A stretch of DNA of 64,000 bases from an uncultured Collinsella sp. (GCA_900768265.1 CAAGCF010000004.1:1-64000), one strand, 5' to 3'. Counted from the first letter of the stretch, positions 23,601 through 31,717 are shown. Notes: generated by a model not told the origin, from the sequence alone. Translations and numbers: made by a program.

Positions 23601-26600
23601 GACGAGTCTCCGTTCATCTGCGATGCCGGCTCCAAGACCGTTGAGTTTAAGGCGACCCTCACGTCTGGCGACACCTGCGAGGGCGAGGTCGAGCTTAAGG
23701 TCGATCCCCGTCCGGTAACGGTGAAGCCCAAGGATGCTTCGAAGGTGTACGGTTATGACGATCCGGACTTTGAGCTCGAGGCCGTCGAGGGCTCGATCAT
23801 CAAGGGCCACCCGCTCTCTTGGTTCAAGATTCGCCGTGAGGTCGGCGAGAACGTGGGCACCTATGCGCTGACGATCGAGGAGAGCGAGGTCGGCGACAAG
23901 TGGGACAAGATCCAGAGGGCGAACTATGCTCCGACGCTCCAGACCGGCACGTTCGAGATCACCCCGCGCCAACTCGGTATTGGCTGGAAGATCGGAAGCT
24001 ATACCTATAACGGCAAGCCTCAGGGCCCCGAGATTGTAATCAGCCATGTTGTCAAGGGTGACGAAGGCAAGGTTTCCTATGCGACCGAGGGCGCAACGGC
24101 TGTCGATGCGGGCAGCTATAAGGTGAAGGTGACGGGCCTCGCCGGTGACCCCGAGGTCATCAAGAATTACACCCTTCCTACCAAAAACCTGGAGACGGGG
24201 TATACGATCTACAAGGCAGAGCAGGAGAAGCCCCAGGGGCTGAAGGCCACCGCCGAGACCATCCGTGGCAAGTGCGATGGCAAGATTGAGGGCGCGCGTG
24301 GTCACGTTGCCTATCGCCTGTTCCGTACCCAGGCCGGGGACGCCAATGGCGAGACCATGGTTTCCGAGGACGGCAAGATCGAGAATCTTGCCGCCGGCGA
24401 CTACCAGGTTTGGTATGCCGAGACCGATAATTACATGCCGTCCACGCCTGTGGAGGTGCATGTCGGTCAGGGTAAGTACTTATGGGTCATCCTTTCTAGT
24501 GAGAATAAAGCCTACTCGATACAATGGCATAGCCCGAACAGACTGCAGTGGCACGAAAGCGTGGAGTTCTCGGTAAAGATCTCCGATGGCTACTTTGCGG
24601 GCGACGACTTTGCCGTCAAGGCGAACGGCGTGGTTCTCGAGAAGGGCGAGGATGGAAACTTCGTCCTGAACAATGTCGAGGAGAAGACCGTCATCACCGT
24701 CGAGGGCGTGCGTAAGCACGAGGCTGTGAGCGATGAGTGGCTCTCCGACGACGATACGCATTGGCATCAGTGCGCCTGTGGTGGCAAGATCGACGAGGCC
24801 GAGCACGACTTTGAGTGGGTCGTCGTCAAGGCCCCCACGGCAACCGAGAAGGGCTCCAAGCAACAGAAGTGCAAGGTCTGCGGTCACAAGCTTGCCGAGG
24901 TCGAGATTCCGGCTGCTGCCATCGTCGGCTACTCTGGTGAGTACGACGGCGACTATCACACGGTTGACGCGACGAGTCTTCCCGAGGGTGCGACGGCTCA
25001 GTACAGCACCGACGGCGAGAACTGGTCCCCCAAGGCCCCCGAGATCCGCGACGTCGGCAAGCTGAAAGTTGCCTACAAGGTGACGATTGATGGTGCGACC
25101 GCCGAGGGCGAGGTCACGCTCGAGGTCAAGCCGTGCGCGATTACGGTTGCGGCCGATGACTCTTCCAAGACCTACGGCGAGGCCGACCCCGTGTTTACGT
25201 GGGCGATCGCATCCGGCGAGCTTGTCGAGGGCGAGAGCCTTCAGGGTATTGAGATCGAGCGCGAAAATAACGACAACGTGCGTGACGGCGGCTATGCTCT
25301 GCACCTGACGCAGGCAAAGGACGCCAACCCCAACTACAACATCACGTTCGTCGATGGCGTGTTCACCATCAACCAGCGGCTGCTCACCGTGACGTGGGGC
25401 ACCAGCGAGTTTGTCTACGACGGCAGGGAGCACTGCCCCGAGGCAACGCTCGCCAACGTCGTCGACGATGATGACCTTGGTGCGACCGTCGAAGGCTCCC
25501 AGACCGAGGTCGGCGCTTCTTACATGGCAACCCTCACCGCGCTGACGGGCAAGGCAGCGGGCAACTACGCACTGCCGACCGATGGCCTGACGTGCAAGTT
25601 CTCCATCAAGAACGCCGCGCAGGGCGCGCCGGTGGTCCAGGCCGAGGCCGAGACCGTGAGCGGCAAGCGTGACGGCAAGATCGTGGGCGTTAACGCGACG
25701 ATGGAGTGGCGCGCCAAGGATGCCGCCGAGTATCAGGCCGTGGACGAGGGCGTGACCGAGCTCAATGATCTCGCCGCCGGCACGTATGAGGTGCGCTACC
25801 AGGCCAAGGCCAACTACGACGCCTCTTCCGCCACCGAGGTTACCGTGGCGGCCGGTCCCAAGCTGGTCGTGACACTGCCGAGCAATCAGGTGGGCTATGC
25901 GCTCACCTCGACGGCAACCGAGCTTGATTGGCATGGGACCGCAACGCTCACCATGAGCATCGACAGCGCGTACTTTGCGGGCAAGGGCTACGCCGTCAAG
26001 GTCGACGGTAAGGCCATCGAGCTCTCCGACAAGGGCACCTATGAGCTCAAGGATGTCGAGGGCGACGTGAATGTGACGGTCGAGGGTGTCCTCAAGCACG
26101 AGCCCGACGGCTCTGGCTGGGCGCACGACGCTCAGAATCACTGGCACGTCTGCCGCTGCGGCGAGATCATCGACAAGGCTGGGCACACCTTTAAGTGGGT
26201 CGTCGACAAGCCGGCGACGGTCGAGGCCAAGGGTGAGAAGCATCAGGAGTGCACCGTCTGCCGCGAGAAGGGCAAGACCGAGGAGATCGCGATTCTGAAG
26301 CCCGAGATCACCGACGGTAAGGGCCAGACGATGGTGGTCGAGGCCGCCAAGGACCTGAGCTTCCGCTCGAACGCGCCGCTCGTGTTCTTCCAGAAGGTGC
26401 TGGTTGACGATAAGGAGGTCGCTGCCGAGAACTACGTGCTCACCGAGGGCTCTACGATCGTGACGCTCAAGGCGAGCTTCCTGAATACGCTCGGCGTGGG
26501 CGAGCATAAGCTGAGCGTGGTTTCGAGCACGGGCACGGCCGAGACGACCTTTACGGTCGCCGAGGCTGCCAAGCCCGCTCCTGGCCAGACCACCACTACC

Positions 26601-26756
26601 ACCACCACTACGACTGCGACATCCAAGCCTAAGAAGAAGGACGGCAAGTCCGCCCTGCCTGCGTCCGGCGATAGCGCGTACGTTATGGCTGGCGCCGTGC
26701 TTGCTGCCGGCGTAGCGGCTCTGCTGTTGGCTTTGGTCGTGAAGCGTCGCTCCTAG
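20601..26756 (+). CDS. Giant sortase-anchored surface protein with beta-helix, MBG-type and Cys/His repeat domains
   Basis: 2051 residues. A signal peptide (RRLAACVLAAALALGGAATT) precedes a right-handed beta-helix-like region (~90-430, FVNCTFKNNSDDC and LSGCTFENNSQG turns). Then come Ig-like and MBG-type modules (KPKDASKVYGYDDPDFELEA near 1038; AADDSSKTYGEADPVFTWAI near 1512). Three Cys/His repeats at about 900, 1375 and 1835 share the pattern HW..C.CG, H.F.WVV, AT, G.KH..C..CG. A Thr-rich linker leads to LPASG (2019-2023), a hydrophobic helix and KRRS, a variant sortase signal. Probably an adhesin or extracellular-matrix/mucin-binding protein. Start: ATG at 20601 after GGGGAG. The adjacent LytTR system is divergent. 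Confidence 0.88.
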   Translation: MREKKMGMRRLAACVLAAALALGGAATTLATPTVAEAYPYTATKPKHLKSELSYGESDVIQLSGGKDYWFAGTVDIDHYEVEGGTKENPTRLYFTNSSSLGGPLTVKRDLTYSQHPLFVLKGGYVEFIGDSGASTEVRCDGKTFLSDSNDYEARGGVDKPNTGKSLNLVVKNLKLVSRTDNDDTVRAITLYGTMGAGETASFTNVNVSGWKCCKNNAFKVDQDNEIYEASPAPVTIRGSQVAVDATFVNCTFKNNSDDCVGALSVVGRAKSPKVTLSGCTFENNSQGMIACDEMKFESGHVHAGNIGVKNAKVTLNNCSIRSTSDTSWNGPCSYMFKVWDIQYQMHMTSAIAVAKDASCTINDTVINDSYVFPSDYFNGRDISGQDEKRCTVYALGSVTLAGNTKVTTVKAKGIDASDVGSYGKVHVDKSFTGEAVLSVDDTKFDPESNKQYYYYEYVNLGTSDLSQEDLASRLKFANADLAYDVTDGKVKVVHRKHEHEWTYSANKDGYSIAATCNGQYEASHCVYSRDGEKISLMSSKSGDLSFTYNGKPRDAVLATTKPSQKDNAVAQGKVKIVSARFYRGVDDNNPQGIEMEGSQPCDAGTYRVVATVAIEGQNDVTLERVFKIDGIKLNTCKVEVLNNDTVKNNLPAFKWTGEKITPQFKVTATVDGETVDLRLGVDYEFDQDRGDRDGTDPGTYRTWLWGLGNFAYGQSFYWSIYGTQFENVQAKGFDGTYDGKAHSPSVTVDNAPEGMQIEYSVDGGLLYEDRIPSYTNVTRDVYDNVCAETIKYRITAPDYVPVEGELEIKITPAEQAAPKDVKTTAATGHALADGSIDGIDNTYEWKAEAAGDYQWIAEGETSVKGLAAGKYSVRLKADRNHNASEALTVEVKDGPKKADGSGWKHDDAEHWNTCTCGKEDVDRAQHDFEWVVDQDATADKPGSKHERCKTCGYERESIEIPAFGITGYSGIYDGEKHGVTVNAETVASIQYREKGEKKWSDESPFICDAGSKTVEFKATLTSGDTCEGEVELKVDPRPVTVKPKDASKVYGYDDPDFELEAVEGSIIKGHPLSWFKIRREVGENVGTYALTIEESEVGDKWDKIQRANYAPTLQTGTFEITPRQLGIGWKIGSYTYNGKPQGPEIVISHVVKGDEGKVSYATEGATAVDAGSYKVKVTGLAGDPEVIKNYTLPTKNLETGYTIYKAEQEKPQGLKATAETIRGKCDGKIEGARGHVAYRLFRTQAGDANGETMVSEDGKIENLAAGDYQVWYAETDNYMPSTPVEVHVGQGKYLWVILSSENKAYSIQWHSPNRLQWHESVEFSVKISDGYFAGDDFAVKANGVVLEKGEDGNFVLNNVEEKTVITVEGVRKHEAVSDEWLSDDDTHWHQCACGGKIDEAEHDFEWVVVKAPTATEKGSKQQKCKVCGHKLAEVEIPAAAIVGYSGEYDGDYHTVDATSLPEGATAQYSTDGENWSPKAPEIRDVGKLKVAYKVTIDGATAEGEVTLEVKPCAITVAADDSSKTYGEADPVFTWAIASGELVEGESLQGIEIERENNDNVRDGGYALHLTQAKDANPNYNITFVDGVFTINQRLLTVTWGTSEFVYDGREHCPEATLANVVDDDDLGATVEGSQTEVGASYMATLTALTGKAAGNYALPTDGLTCKFSIKNAAQGAPVVQAEAETVSGKRDGKIVGVNATMEWRAKDAAEYQAVDEGVTELNDLAAGTYEVRYQAKANYDASSATEVTVAAGPKLVVTLPSNQVGYALTSTATELDWHGTATLTMSIDSAYFAGKGYAVKVDGKAIELSDKGTYELKDVEGDVNVTVEGVLKHEPDGSGWAHDAQNHWHVCRCGEIIDKAGHTFKWVVDKPATVEAKGEKHQECTVCREKGKTEEIAILKPEITDGKGQTMVVEAAKDLSFRSNAPLVFFQKVLVDDKEVAAENYVLTEGSTIVTLKASFLNTLGVGEHKLSVVSSTGTAETTFTVAEAAKPAPGQTTTTTTTTTATSKPKKKDGKSALPASGDSAYVMAGAVLAAGVAALLLALVVKRRS

Positions 26757-26773
26757 TCGCGCGACAGCTCCCG

Positions 26774-26806
26774 ACGGGCCCGGATCTCGCCATCCGGGCC
26801 CGTTTT
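26774..26806 (+). terminator. Rho-independent terminator after the surface protein gene
   Basis: Perfect 12-bp stem ACGGGCCCGGAT/ATCCGGGCCCGT with a 6-nt loop, followed by TTTT, 18 bp after the stop codon. Confidence 0.9.
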
Positions 26807-26826
26807 CCAGGGCCACCTGGAAGCCG

Positions 26827-27035
26827 GTGGGCAAAAAAGTCCAAATATGAGTACTGTCACCATATTAGTAGCAGCCAAATGGCCCCAAAATTCCGTTCGT
26901 TGGGCCAAAACAGCATTGATTTTCGTCCGACAGTGCCATGAATGTGCCTCAAATAAGGCGATTCTGACGTATTGGACCGAAAAATCGCTGCCATCAATTT
27001 GGTAACAGTACTCATATTTGCCACTTTTTGCCCAC
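26827..27035. mobile_element. ~209-bp element with ~35-bp terminal inverted repeats, MITE-like
   Basis: The left end (GTGGGCAAAAAAGT, then AAATATGAGTACTGTCACC) and the right end, read in reverse (GTGGGCAAAAAGTG, then AAATATGAGTACTGTTACC), match over ~35 bases with a few differences, and weaker pairing extends inward. The interior is AT-rich with no gene. It could be a non-autonomous transposable element or an unusually long hairpin. The TG just outside the left end is not clearly duplicated on the right. Confidence 0.55.
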
Positions 27036-27156
27036 TGCCCCTTGGTCCAGGACAATGCGGGCCGCTCGAATCTTGGGGCGGGTCCATTTTCGGCTATCCT
27101 CAGCTTGCCAGTTCGAAAATGGACCTGCCGCATGATTGAATCTTTATTTCAACTTT
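27036..27156. other. Intergenic stretch before the nad operon
   Basis: Holds a 12-bp inverted repeat, GGTCCATTTTCG (27081-27092) with CGAAAATGGACC (27114-27125), 21-nt loop, extended by partial pairing outward. No coding region or clear promoter was seen. Confidence 0.5.
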
Positions 27157-27200
27157 ACACCTAGGTTTACAGCTGTCTTGTCAGCTGTAAACCTAGGTGT
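27157..27200. promoter_or_regulatory. 19-bp perfect palindrome, candidate NiaR operator of the nad operon
   Basis: ACACCTAGGTTTACAGCTG and its exact complement enclose TCTTGT. It lies 41 bp upstream of nadA, and the last gene of the same operon encodes the niacin-responsive repressor NiaR. Each arm contains the self-complementary CCTAGG and CAGCTG and a TTTACA half-site. Operator function is inferred from position; the length is unusual for a simple operator, so an RNA hairpin is also possible. Confidence 0.6.
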
Positions 27201-27241
27201 CATACTAAAGCCCCAAGATTCGCCAAAAGAGAGGGGCCTTG

Positions 27242-28267
27242 ATGGCACAGAGCGCGAACATGGATGCATCGGAGCTTGCACGCGACATTGCGGCCGGCCT
27301 GGCATCGGCAACGACGGCAACGGAGCGCGCGGCATTGGTGCCCGCAGAGCTCGTCGAGGCCATTCAGCAACTTAAAACCCAACGTGACGCGGTGATCCTG
27401 GCACACTATTACGTGGCGCCCGAGGTCCAGGCTGTGGCCGATTACGTCGGTGACAGCTTCTATCTGGCAAAGCTTGCCAAGAGCCTGCCGCAGCAGACCA
27501 TTGTGCTGTGCGGCGTGGAGTTTATGGGCGAGAGCGCCAAGCTGCTCAATCCCACCAAGACGGTGCTGCTGCCCGAGCCGGGCGCGGACTGCCCCATGGC
27601 TCATATGGTCAAGCGCGAGACAGTCGATGCGGCGCGCGCCGAGTACGGCGATGACCTTGCCGTGGTCTGCTACGTCAACTCCACAGTCGAGATCAAGAGC
27701 TGGAGCGACGTGTGCGTCACCAGCTCCAACGCCGTCAAGATCGTGTCCGAGCTGCCGCAGCAGCATATCCTGTTCATTCCCGACCAAAACCTCGGCCGCT
27801 TCGTAGCCGAGCAGGTGCCGCAAAAGCACGTCATTCTCAACAACGGCTACTGCCCGCGCCATCACATCATCACCGTCGAGCAGATCGTCGACGCGACGGA
27901 GGCCCACCCCGACGCGCTCGTGCTGGCGCATCCTGAGTGCAAGGCCGACGTCTTGGCCGAGGCCGACTACATCGGCTCCACCGCCGGCATCATCAAGTAC
28001 GCCGAGGAGTCCGACGCGAGCGAGTTCATTATCGTGACGGTCCGTGGCGTGCTCTACGAGCTCGAGCGCCGCTGCCAGGGCACCGGCAAGAAGTTCTACT
28101 TCCCCGCGGTGCAGCCCACCTGCGTCAACATGGATCTCATCACGCTCGAAAAGCTCGTGCGCTGCCTGGAGACGGGCGAGGGCGAGGTGCAGATTGGCGT
28201 GTCGGACGAGGCCGCCGATCAGGCCAAGCTCACGCTCGACCGCATGCTCGAGTACGCAGCGCACTAG
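27242..28267 (+). CDS. nadA: Quinolinate synthase
   Basis: 341 residues. Condenses iminoaspartate with dihydroxyacetone phosphate to quinolinate, the second step of NAD synthesis from aspartate; cytoplasmic [4Fe-4S] enzyme. Cluster Cys appear in LCGVEFMGE (~89), HPEC (~233) and PTCVNM (~293). Other family motifs are VILAHYYVAPEVQAVADYVG near the start and LFIPDQNLG. Start: ATG at 27242 after GAGGGG, with a TTG directly before it. First gene of nadA-nadB-nadC-niaR, downstream of a large palindrome that is probably the NiaR operator. Confidence 0.97.
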   Translation: MAQSANMDASELARDIAAGLASATTATERAALVPAELVEAIQQLKTQRDAVILAHYYVAPEVQAVADYVGDSFYLAKLAKSLPQQTIVLCGVEFMGESAKLLNPTKTVLLPEPGADCPMAHMVKRETVDAARAEYGDDLAVVCYVNSTVEIKSWSDVCVTSSNAVKIVSELPQQHILFIPDQNLGRFVAEQVPQKHVILNNGYCPRHHIITVEQIVDATEAHPDALVLAHPECKADVLAEADYIGSTAGIIKYAEESDASEFIIVTVRGVLYELERRCQGTGKKFYFPAVQPTCVNMDLITLEKLVRCLETGEGEVQIGVSDEAADQAKLTLDRMLEYAAH

Positions 28268-28322
28268 AACAATGCGGCATGAGGGACGGTCCCTTATGTC
28301 ACATTCAAGGGAGAGGATTCCT

Positions 28323-29699
28323 GTGGAAACCAAGCAATACCCCGATATGGAGTGCGACGTCGTTATTGCCGGCTGCGGCGTAGCGGGCCTGTATGCGGCT
28401 CTCAACCTGCCGACGAGCATGCGCGTGATCATGCTCTCCAAGGGCGCTGTCGACGAGTGCGATTCGATGCTCGCGCAGGGCGGCATTTGCGTGCTGCCCG
28501 AGGGCTCGGACTACGATGCCTTCTTTGAGGACACCATGCACGCCGGCCACTACGAGAACCGCCGCGAGAGCGTCGACATCATGATCCGCTCGAGCCGCTC
28601 GGTCATCAACGACCTGCTAGCGATGGGCGTGGATTTTGAGCGCAAGGCGGATGGCAGCCTCGACTTTACCCGCGAGGGCGCACACAGCCGTCCGCGCATT
28701 GCCTTCCATGCCGATATCACCGGCAAGGAGATTACGACCAAGCTGCTTCAGGCCGTTCGCAAGCTGGACAACGTGCAGATTTTGGAGCACGTGGCCATGA
28801 CCGACATCCTGACGGGCGAGCGTGACGGCGCCACGGTGTGTGCCGGTGTCGTCGCCGTTCCCGTGGACGAGGACAACTCGGTTCGCCCCGCCGACGAGCT
28901 GGCAAATGCCGCCGAGGGCGTGCATGCCGGCGAGCCGTTTAAGATCCATGCCCGTCATACGTTGTGGGCAACGGGCGGCATCGGCGGCGTGTACGATCAC
29001 TCGACCAACTACCCGCAGCTCACGGGCGATGCCTGCTACATCGCTCAGGAGCATGGCATTAAGATGGAGCATCTGGACTACGTGCAGATCCACCCCACGG
29101 GACTGTTCTCGCCGCAGCCAGGCCGCACCTTCCTGATCAGCGAGAGCTGCCGCGGCGAGGGCGCGATTTTGCTCAACGCCGCCGGTGAGCGCTTTACCGA
29201 CGAGCTTCAGCCGCGCGATGTGGTCGCCGCCGCTATTCGCGAGCAGATGAAGCAGGACGGTACCGAGCACGAGTGGCTGAGCTTTGCCCCCGTCGAGCGC
29301 GATGTAGTGACCGGGCACTTTGCCAACATTCGCGCACGCTGCTTGGAGGACGGCCGCGACATCTTGGACGAGCCCATCCCCGTTACGCCTACGCAGCACT
29401 ACTTTATGGGCGGCGTGTGGGTCGACAAGGACGGCCGCACCTCGATGCCCGAGCTCTACGCCGCCGGCGAGACGGCCTGCAACGGCGTGCACGGCAAGAA
29501 TCGCCTGGCTTCCAACAGCCTGCTCGAGTCCCTGGTTTGGGGCCGCCGTGCCGCCTGGTGCATGCGCACCGGCGAGTCGCTCGCCGTGGAGCAGGCGGGC
29601 GAGCCCGCGCTCGATGGCTGCCATCGCGCTCTGAGCGCCGATACCTTGGCGATCGATGATTTGGCCCGTGCCGCCGGCACGCAGGCCGTGGAGGAGTAG
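28323..29699 (+). CDS. nadB: L-aspartate oxidase
   Basis: 458 residues. FAD enzyme oxidising L-aspartate to iminoaspartate for NadA. The dinucleotide fold is VVIAGCGVAGLYAAL at the N-terminus; the active-site regions are HPTGLF, ISESCRGEGAILLN and ELYAAGETACNGVHGKNRLA. Under anaerobic conditions such enzymes use fumarate as acceptor. It is ~80 residues shorter than the E. coli enzyme and lacks most of the C-terminal helical domain, as in other short NadB proteins. Start: GTG at 28323 with GGAGAGG seven bases upstream; an ATG at 28296 is in frame but has no such site. Three bases separate it from nadC. Confidence 0.93.
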   Translation: METKQYPDMECDVVIAGCGVAGLYAALNLPTSMRVIMLSKGAVDECDSMLAQGGICVLPEGSDYDAFFEDTMHAGHYENRRESVDIMIRSSRSVINDLLAMGVDFERKADGSLDFTREGAHSRPRIAFHADITGKEITTKLLQAVRKLDNVQILEHVAMTDILTGERDGATVCAGVVAVPVDEDNSVRPADELANAAEGVHAGEPFKIHARHTLWATGGIGGVYDHSTNYPQLTGDACYIAQEHGIKMEHLDYVQIHPTGLFSPQPGRTFLISESCRGEGAILLNAAGERFTDELQPRDVVAAAIREQMKQDGTEHEWLSFAPVERDVVTGHFANIRARCLEDGRDILDEPIPVTPTQHYFMGGVWVDKDGRTSMPELYAAGETACNGVHGKNRLASNSLLESLVWGRRAAWCMRTGESLAVEQAGEPALDGCHRALSADTLAIDDLARAAGTQAVEE

Positions 29700-29702
29700 A
29701 CC

Positions 29703-30563
29703 ATGAATCCCATTACCATGAAGCTCGTCGTCGATGATCTGATTCTGCAGGCCCTGCGCGAGGACATCACGTTTGAGGATGTGAGCACGGCGAGTGTGTG
29801 CCCCACGGCGCGCCCCGCCACGGTGGAGCTTATCGCCAAGGCCGATGGCATCATCGCGGGCCTGGATGTGTTCGCTCGCACCTTTGAGCTGCTGGATTCG
29901 CAGAGCTCGGTGCTGTTTGATGTTGCCGACGGTGACGAGGTGCACGCCGGCGACCACGTGGGCCAGGTGCGCGGCGATGCGCGCGTGCTGCTTTCGGGCG
30001 AGCGCGTGGCGCTCAACTACCTGCAGCGCATGAGCGGTATCGCTACCTATACGCACAGAATGGCAGCGGCGCTCGAGGGTACCAAGACCGTGCTCGTCGA
30101 CACACGCAAGACCACGCCGGGCATGCGCGTGTTTGAGAAGGCGGCGGTTGAGATCGGCGGCGGCAGCAACCATCGCTACAACCTGTCGACAGCCGTCATG
30201 CTCAAGGACAACCACATCGATGCCGCCGGTGGCGTGACGCGCGCGATCGAGATGGCGCGCGCCCACGCGTCGTTTACCACGACGGTCGAGATTGAGTGCG
30301 AGAACCTGAATATGGTGCGCGAGGCAGTTGAGGCCGGTGCCGATATCATCATGTTCGACAACATGACCCACGACGATATGGCTGCCGCGATTGAGCTTAT
30401 CGCCGGCCGCGCCAAGACCGAGTGTTCGGGCAACGTGGACGCCAGCAATATCCGCGCGCTCGCCGACCTGGGCGTTGACTTTATTAGCTCGGGGGCGCTG
30501 ACGCACTCCGCGCCGATCCTCGACCTCTCGCTTAAGCACCTGCGTCTGCTGGACGGTAAATAA
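29703..30563 (+). CDS. nadC: Nicotinate-nucleotide pyrophosphorylase (quinolinate phosphoribosyltransferase)
   Basis: 286 residues. Converts quinolinate and PRPP to nicotinate mononucleotide with loss of CO2. Motifs: LREDITFEDVST near the start, ALNYLQRMSGIATYT, the substrate-binding DTRKTTPGMR, GGGSNHRYNLS and LKDNHI, and IMFDNM in the barrel. Normal length. Third gene of the operon; its TAA stop overlaps the niaR start ATG by one base. Confidence 0.97.
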   Translation: MNPITMKLVVDDLILQALREDITFEDVSTASVCPTARPATVELIAKADGIIAGLDVFARTFELLDSQSSVLFDVADGDEVHAGDHVGQVRGDARVLLSGERVALNYLQRMSGIATYTHRMAAALEGTKTVLVDTRKTTPGMRVFEKAAVEIGGGSNHRYNLSTAVMLKDNHIDAAGGVTRAIEMARAHASFTTTVEIECENLNMVREAVEAGADIIMFDNMTHDDMAAAIELIAGRAKTECSGNVDASNIRALADLGVDFISSGALTHSAPILDLSLKHLRLLDGK

Positions 30564-31108
30564 TGAACGCCCGCGAGCGTCGCCGTGCCATCATGGGCGT
30601 GCTCGAGGGAGCCAAGGGGCCCGTATCGGGCAGCGCGCTTGCCCGCGAGGTGGGTGTGAGCCGCCAGGTCGTGGTGCAGGACATCGCCCTGCTGCGCGCC
30701 GATGGGCACGATATCGTGGCGACCAACCGCGGCTACGTGCTGCAGGAAGCCGCGAGTAGCCCCGCCGTGCCCACGCGTCTTGTTAAGGTGCGCCACAGTG
30801 TGGAGCAGGCGGGCGACGAGCTTACGAGTATCGTCGACGCGGGTGGCGCCGTGCTCAATGTGATCGTCAACCATCGTGTGTACGGCAAGATCACGGCCGA
30901 CCTGGACATCCGCAACCGCCGCGATGTCGAGCGCTACCTAGAGGGCATCGCCAGCGGCAAGAGCTTCCCGCTGCTGACGGTGACCAGCGGCTACCACTTT
31001 CACCGCATTGCGGCAGAAGACGAGCAGACCCTCGACGAGATCGAGGCCATACTCAAGGAGAAGGGCTACCTTGCCGATTTAATGCCTTACGAGGACGACC
31101 TGTCCTAG
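30563..31108 (+). CDS. niaR: Niacin-responsive transcriptional repressor NiaR
   Basis: 181 residues. N-terminal winged helix-turn-helix (VSGSALAREVGVSRQVVVQDI) and a C-terminal 3H domain named for three conserved His, seen as VRHSVEQ, VNHRVYGK and GYHFHR. NiaR represses NAD synthesis or niacin uptake genes when nicotinate is bound. Its location as the last gene of nadABC, translationally coupled to nadC, indicates autoregulation of the operon, most likely through the palindrome at 27157-27200. A strong terminator follows. Confidence 0.94.
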   Translation: MNARERRRAIMGVLEGAKGPVSGSALAREVGVSRQVVVQDIALLRADGHDIVATNRGYVLQEAASSPAVPTRLVKVRHSVEQAGDELTSIVDAGGAVLNVIVNHRVYGKITADLDIRNRRDVERYLEGIASGKSFPLLTVTSGYHFHRIAAEDEQTLDEIEAILKEKGYLADLMPYEDDLS

Positions 31109-31121
31109 TAACGACGAATGC

Positions 31122-31160
31122 AAAAGGAGGCCTCCGCGGCGATGCGGAGGCCTCCTTTTT
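31122..31160 (+). terminator. Rho-independent terminator after niaR
   Basis: Perfect stem AAAAGGAGGCCTCCGC/GCGGAGGCCTCCTTTT, 6-nt loop, followed by further T. The A-run before it would also allow function toward the convergent ferredoxin gene. Confidence 0.93.
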
Positions 31161-31199
31161 GTGCACGGTGTACTTTTGAGTGTGCAAGTGCGGGAGTTG

Positions 31200-31385
31200 T
31201 TACTCCTCGACGATCTCGGTGATCGCGCCAGCGGGGCAAGCGTCCTGGCAAGCGCCACAGGCGACGCAGGAGTCCTCGTCAGCGACGGTGGCGACGTCCT
31301 GGAGCTCCAGAACGCCAGCGGGGCAGGAGTCGACGCAAACGCCACAAGCGATGCACTCGTCGGCATCAATTACGGGATGAGCCAT
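31200..31385 (-). CDS. 2[4Fe-4S] ferredoxin
   Basis: 61 residues. Two CxxCxxCxxxCP motifs (CIACGVCVDSCP and CVACGACQDACP) bind two [4Fe-4S] clusters. A clostridial-type low-potential electron carrier, likely for pyruvate:ferredoxin oxidoreductase, hydrogenase or Rnf-type partners elsewhere. Start: ATG at 31385 after AGAGGAAA. Single-gene unit, convergent with the nad operon. Confidence 0.96.
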   Translation of the reverse strand: MAHPVIDADECIACGVCVDSCPAGVLELQDVATVADEDSCVACGACQDACPAGAITEIVEE

Positions 31386-31609
31386 GGTAGTTTCCTCTCT
31401 GTTGACCGACGCTACAGACGATGCGCGTCGGTTTGATTCGGGCAAAAACATACCACGGGAGCGACCGTTTGCAATACCCTCTGGCCGGCATCTTCATACC
31501 GTTCGCCGAGTATGCCAAGGTTTACTAAAAAACACGCAGGTGGGGCCGCTGAGCTGCGCAAATGTTAGCTATAGGTGACTTGTAATATTGACCTATTGAG
31601 CGCGCCTGC
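31386..31609. other. Intergenic region upstream of ferredoxin
   Basis: No gene seen. It must contain the ferredoxin promoter on the minus strand, which I could not place with confidence. The stretch from 31386 to 31980 also holds a palindromic array and the dnaK control region, listed separately. Confidence 0.5.
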
Positions 31610-31717
31610 GGAAAGGGCATCCCGTTATTTGGCCGAAAAACGGGTCGCAGCTTCCGGTTGGACCGCCCGGCGGAAACTGTGTCCCAGAATTCGCGCTCAG
31701 ACCGGGATACCCTTTCC
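31610..31717. repeat. Array of two 46-bp palindromic units with a 16-bp spacer
   Basis: Units at 31610-31655 and 31672-31717, each 46 bp, begin with GGAAA and end with TTCC; the spacer 31656-31671 is 16 bp. Inner half-sites are GCATCCC with GGGTCGC, and GTGTCCC with GGGATAC. Unit length, spacer length and ends equal those of the three-unit array at 10203-10372. Confidence 0.75.

Noticed and set aside
22497..24461. A 654-codon open frame on the minus strand inside the surface protein gene
   Set aside because: It is antisense to a gene with signal peptide, repeats and sortase motif. It has no ribosome-binding site or family motif and results from the codon bias of the repeat-rich plus-strand gene.
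26588..26620. Thr-codon run (ACC/ACT repeats) as a phase-variable microsatellite
   Set aside because: The repeat is in multiples of three, mixes synonymous codons and encodes an ordinary Thr-rich wall-spanning linker; frame switching is unlikely.
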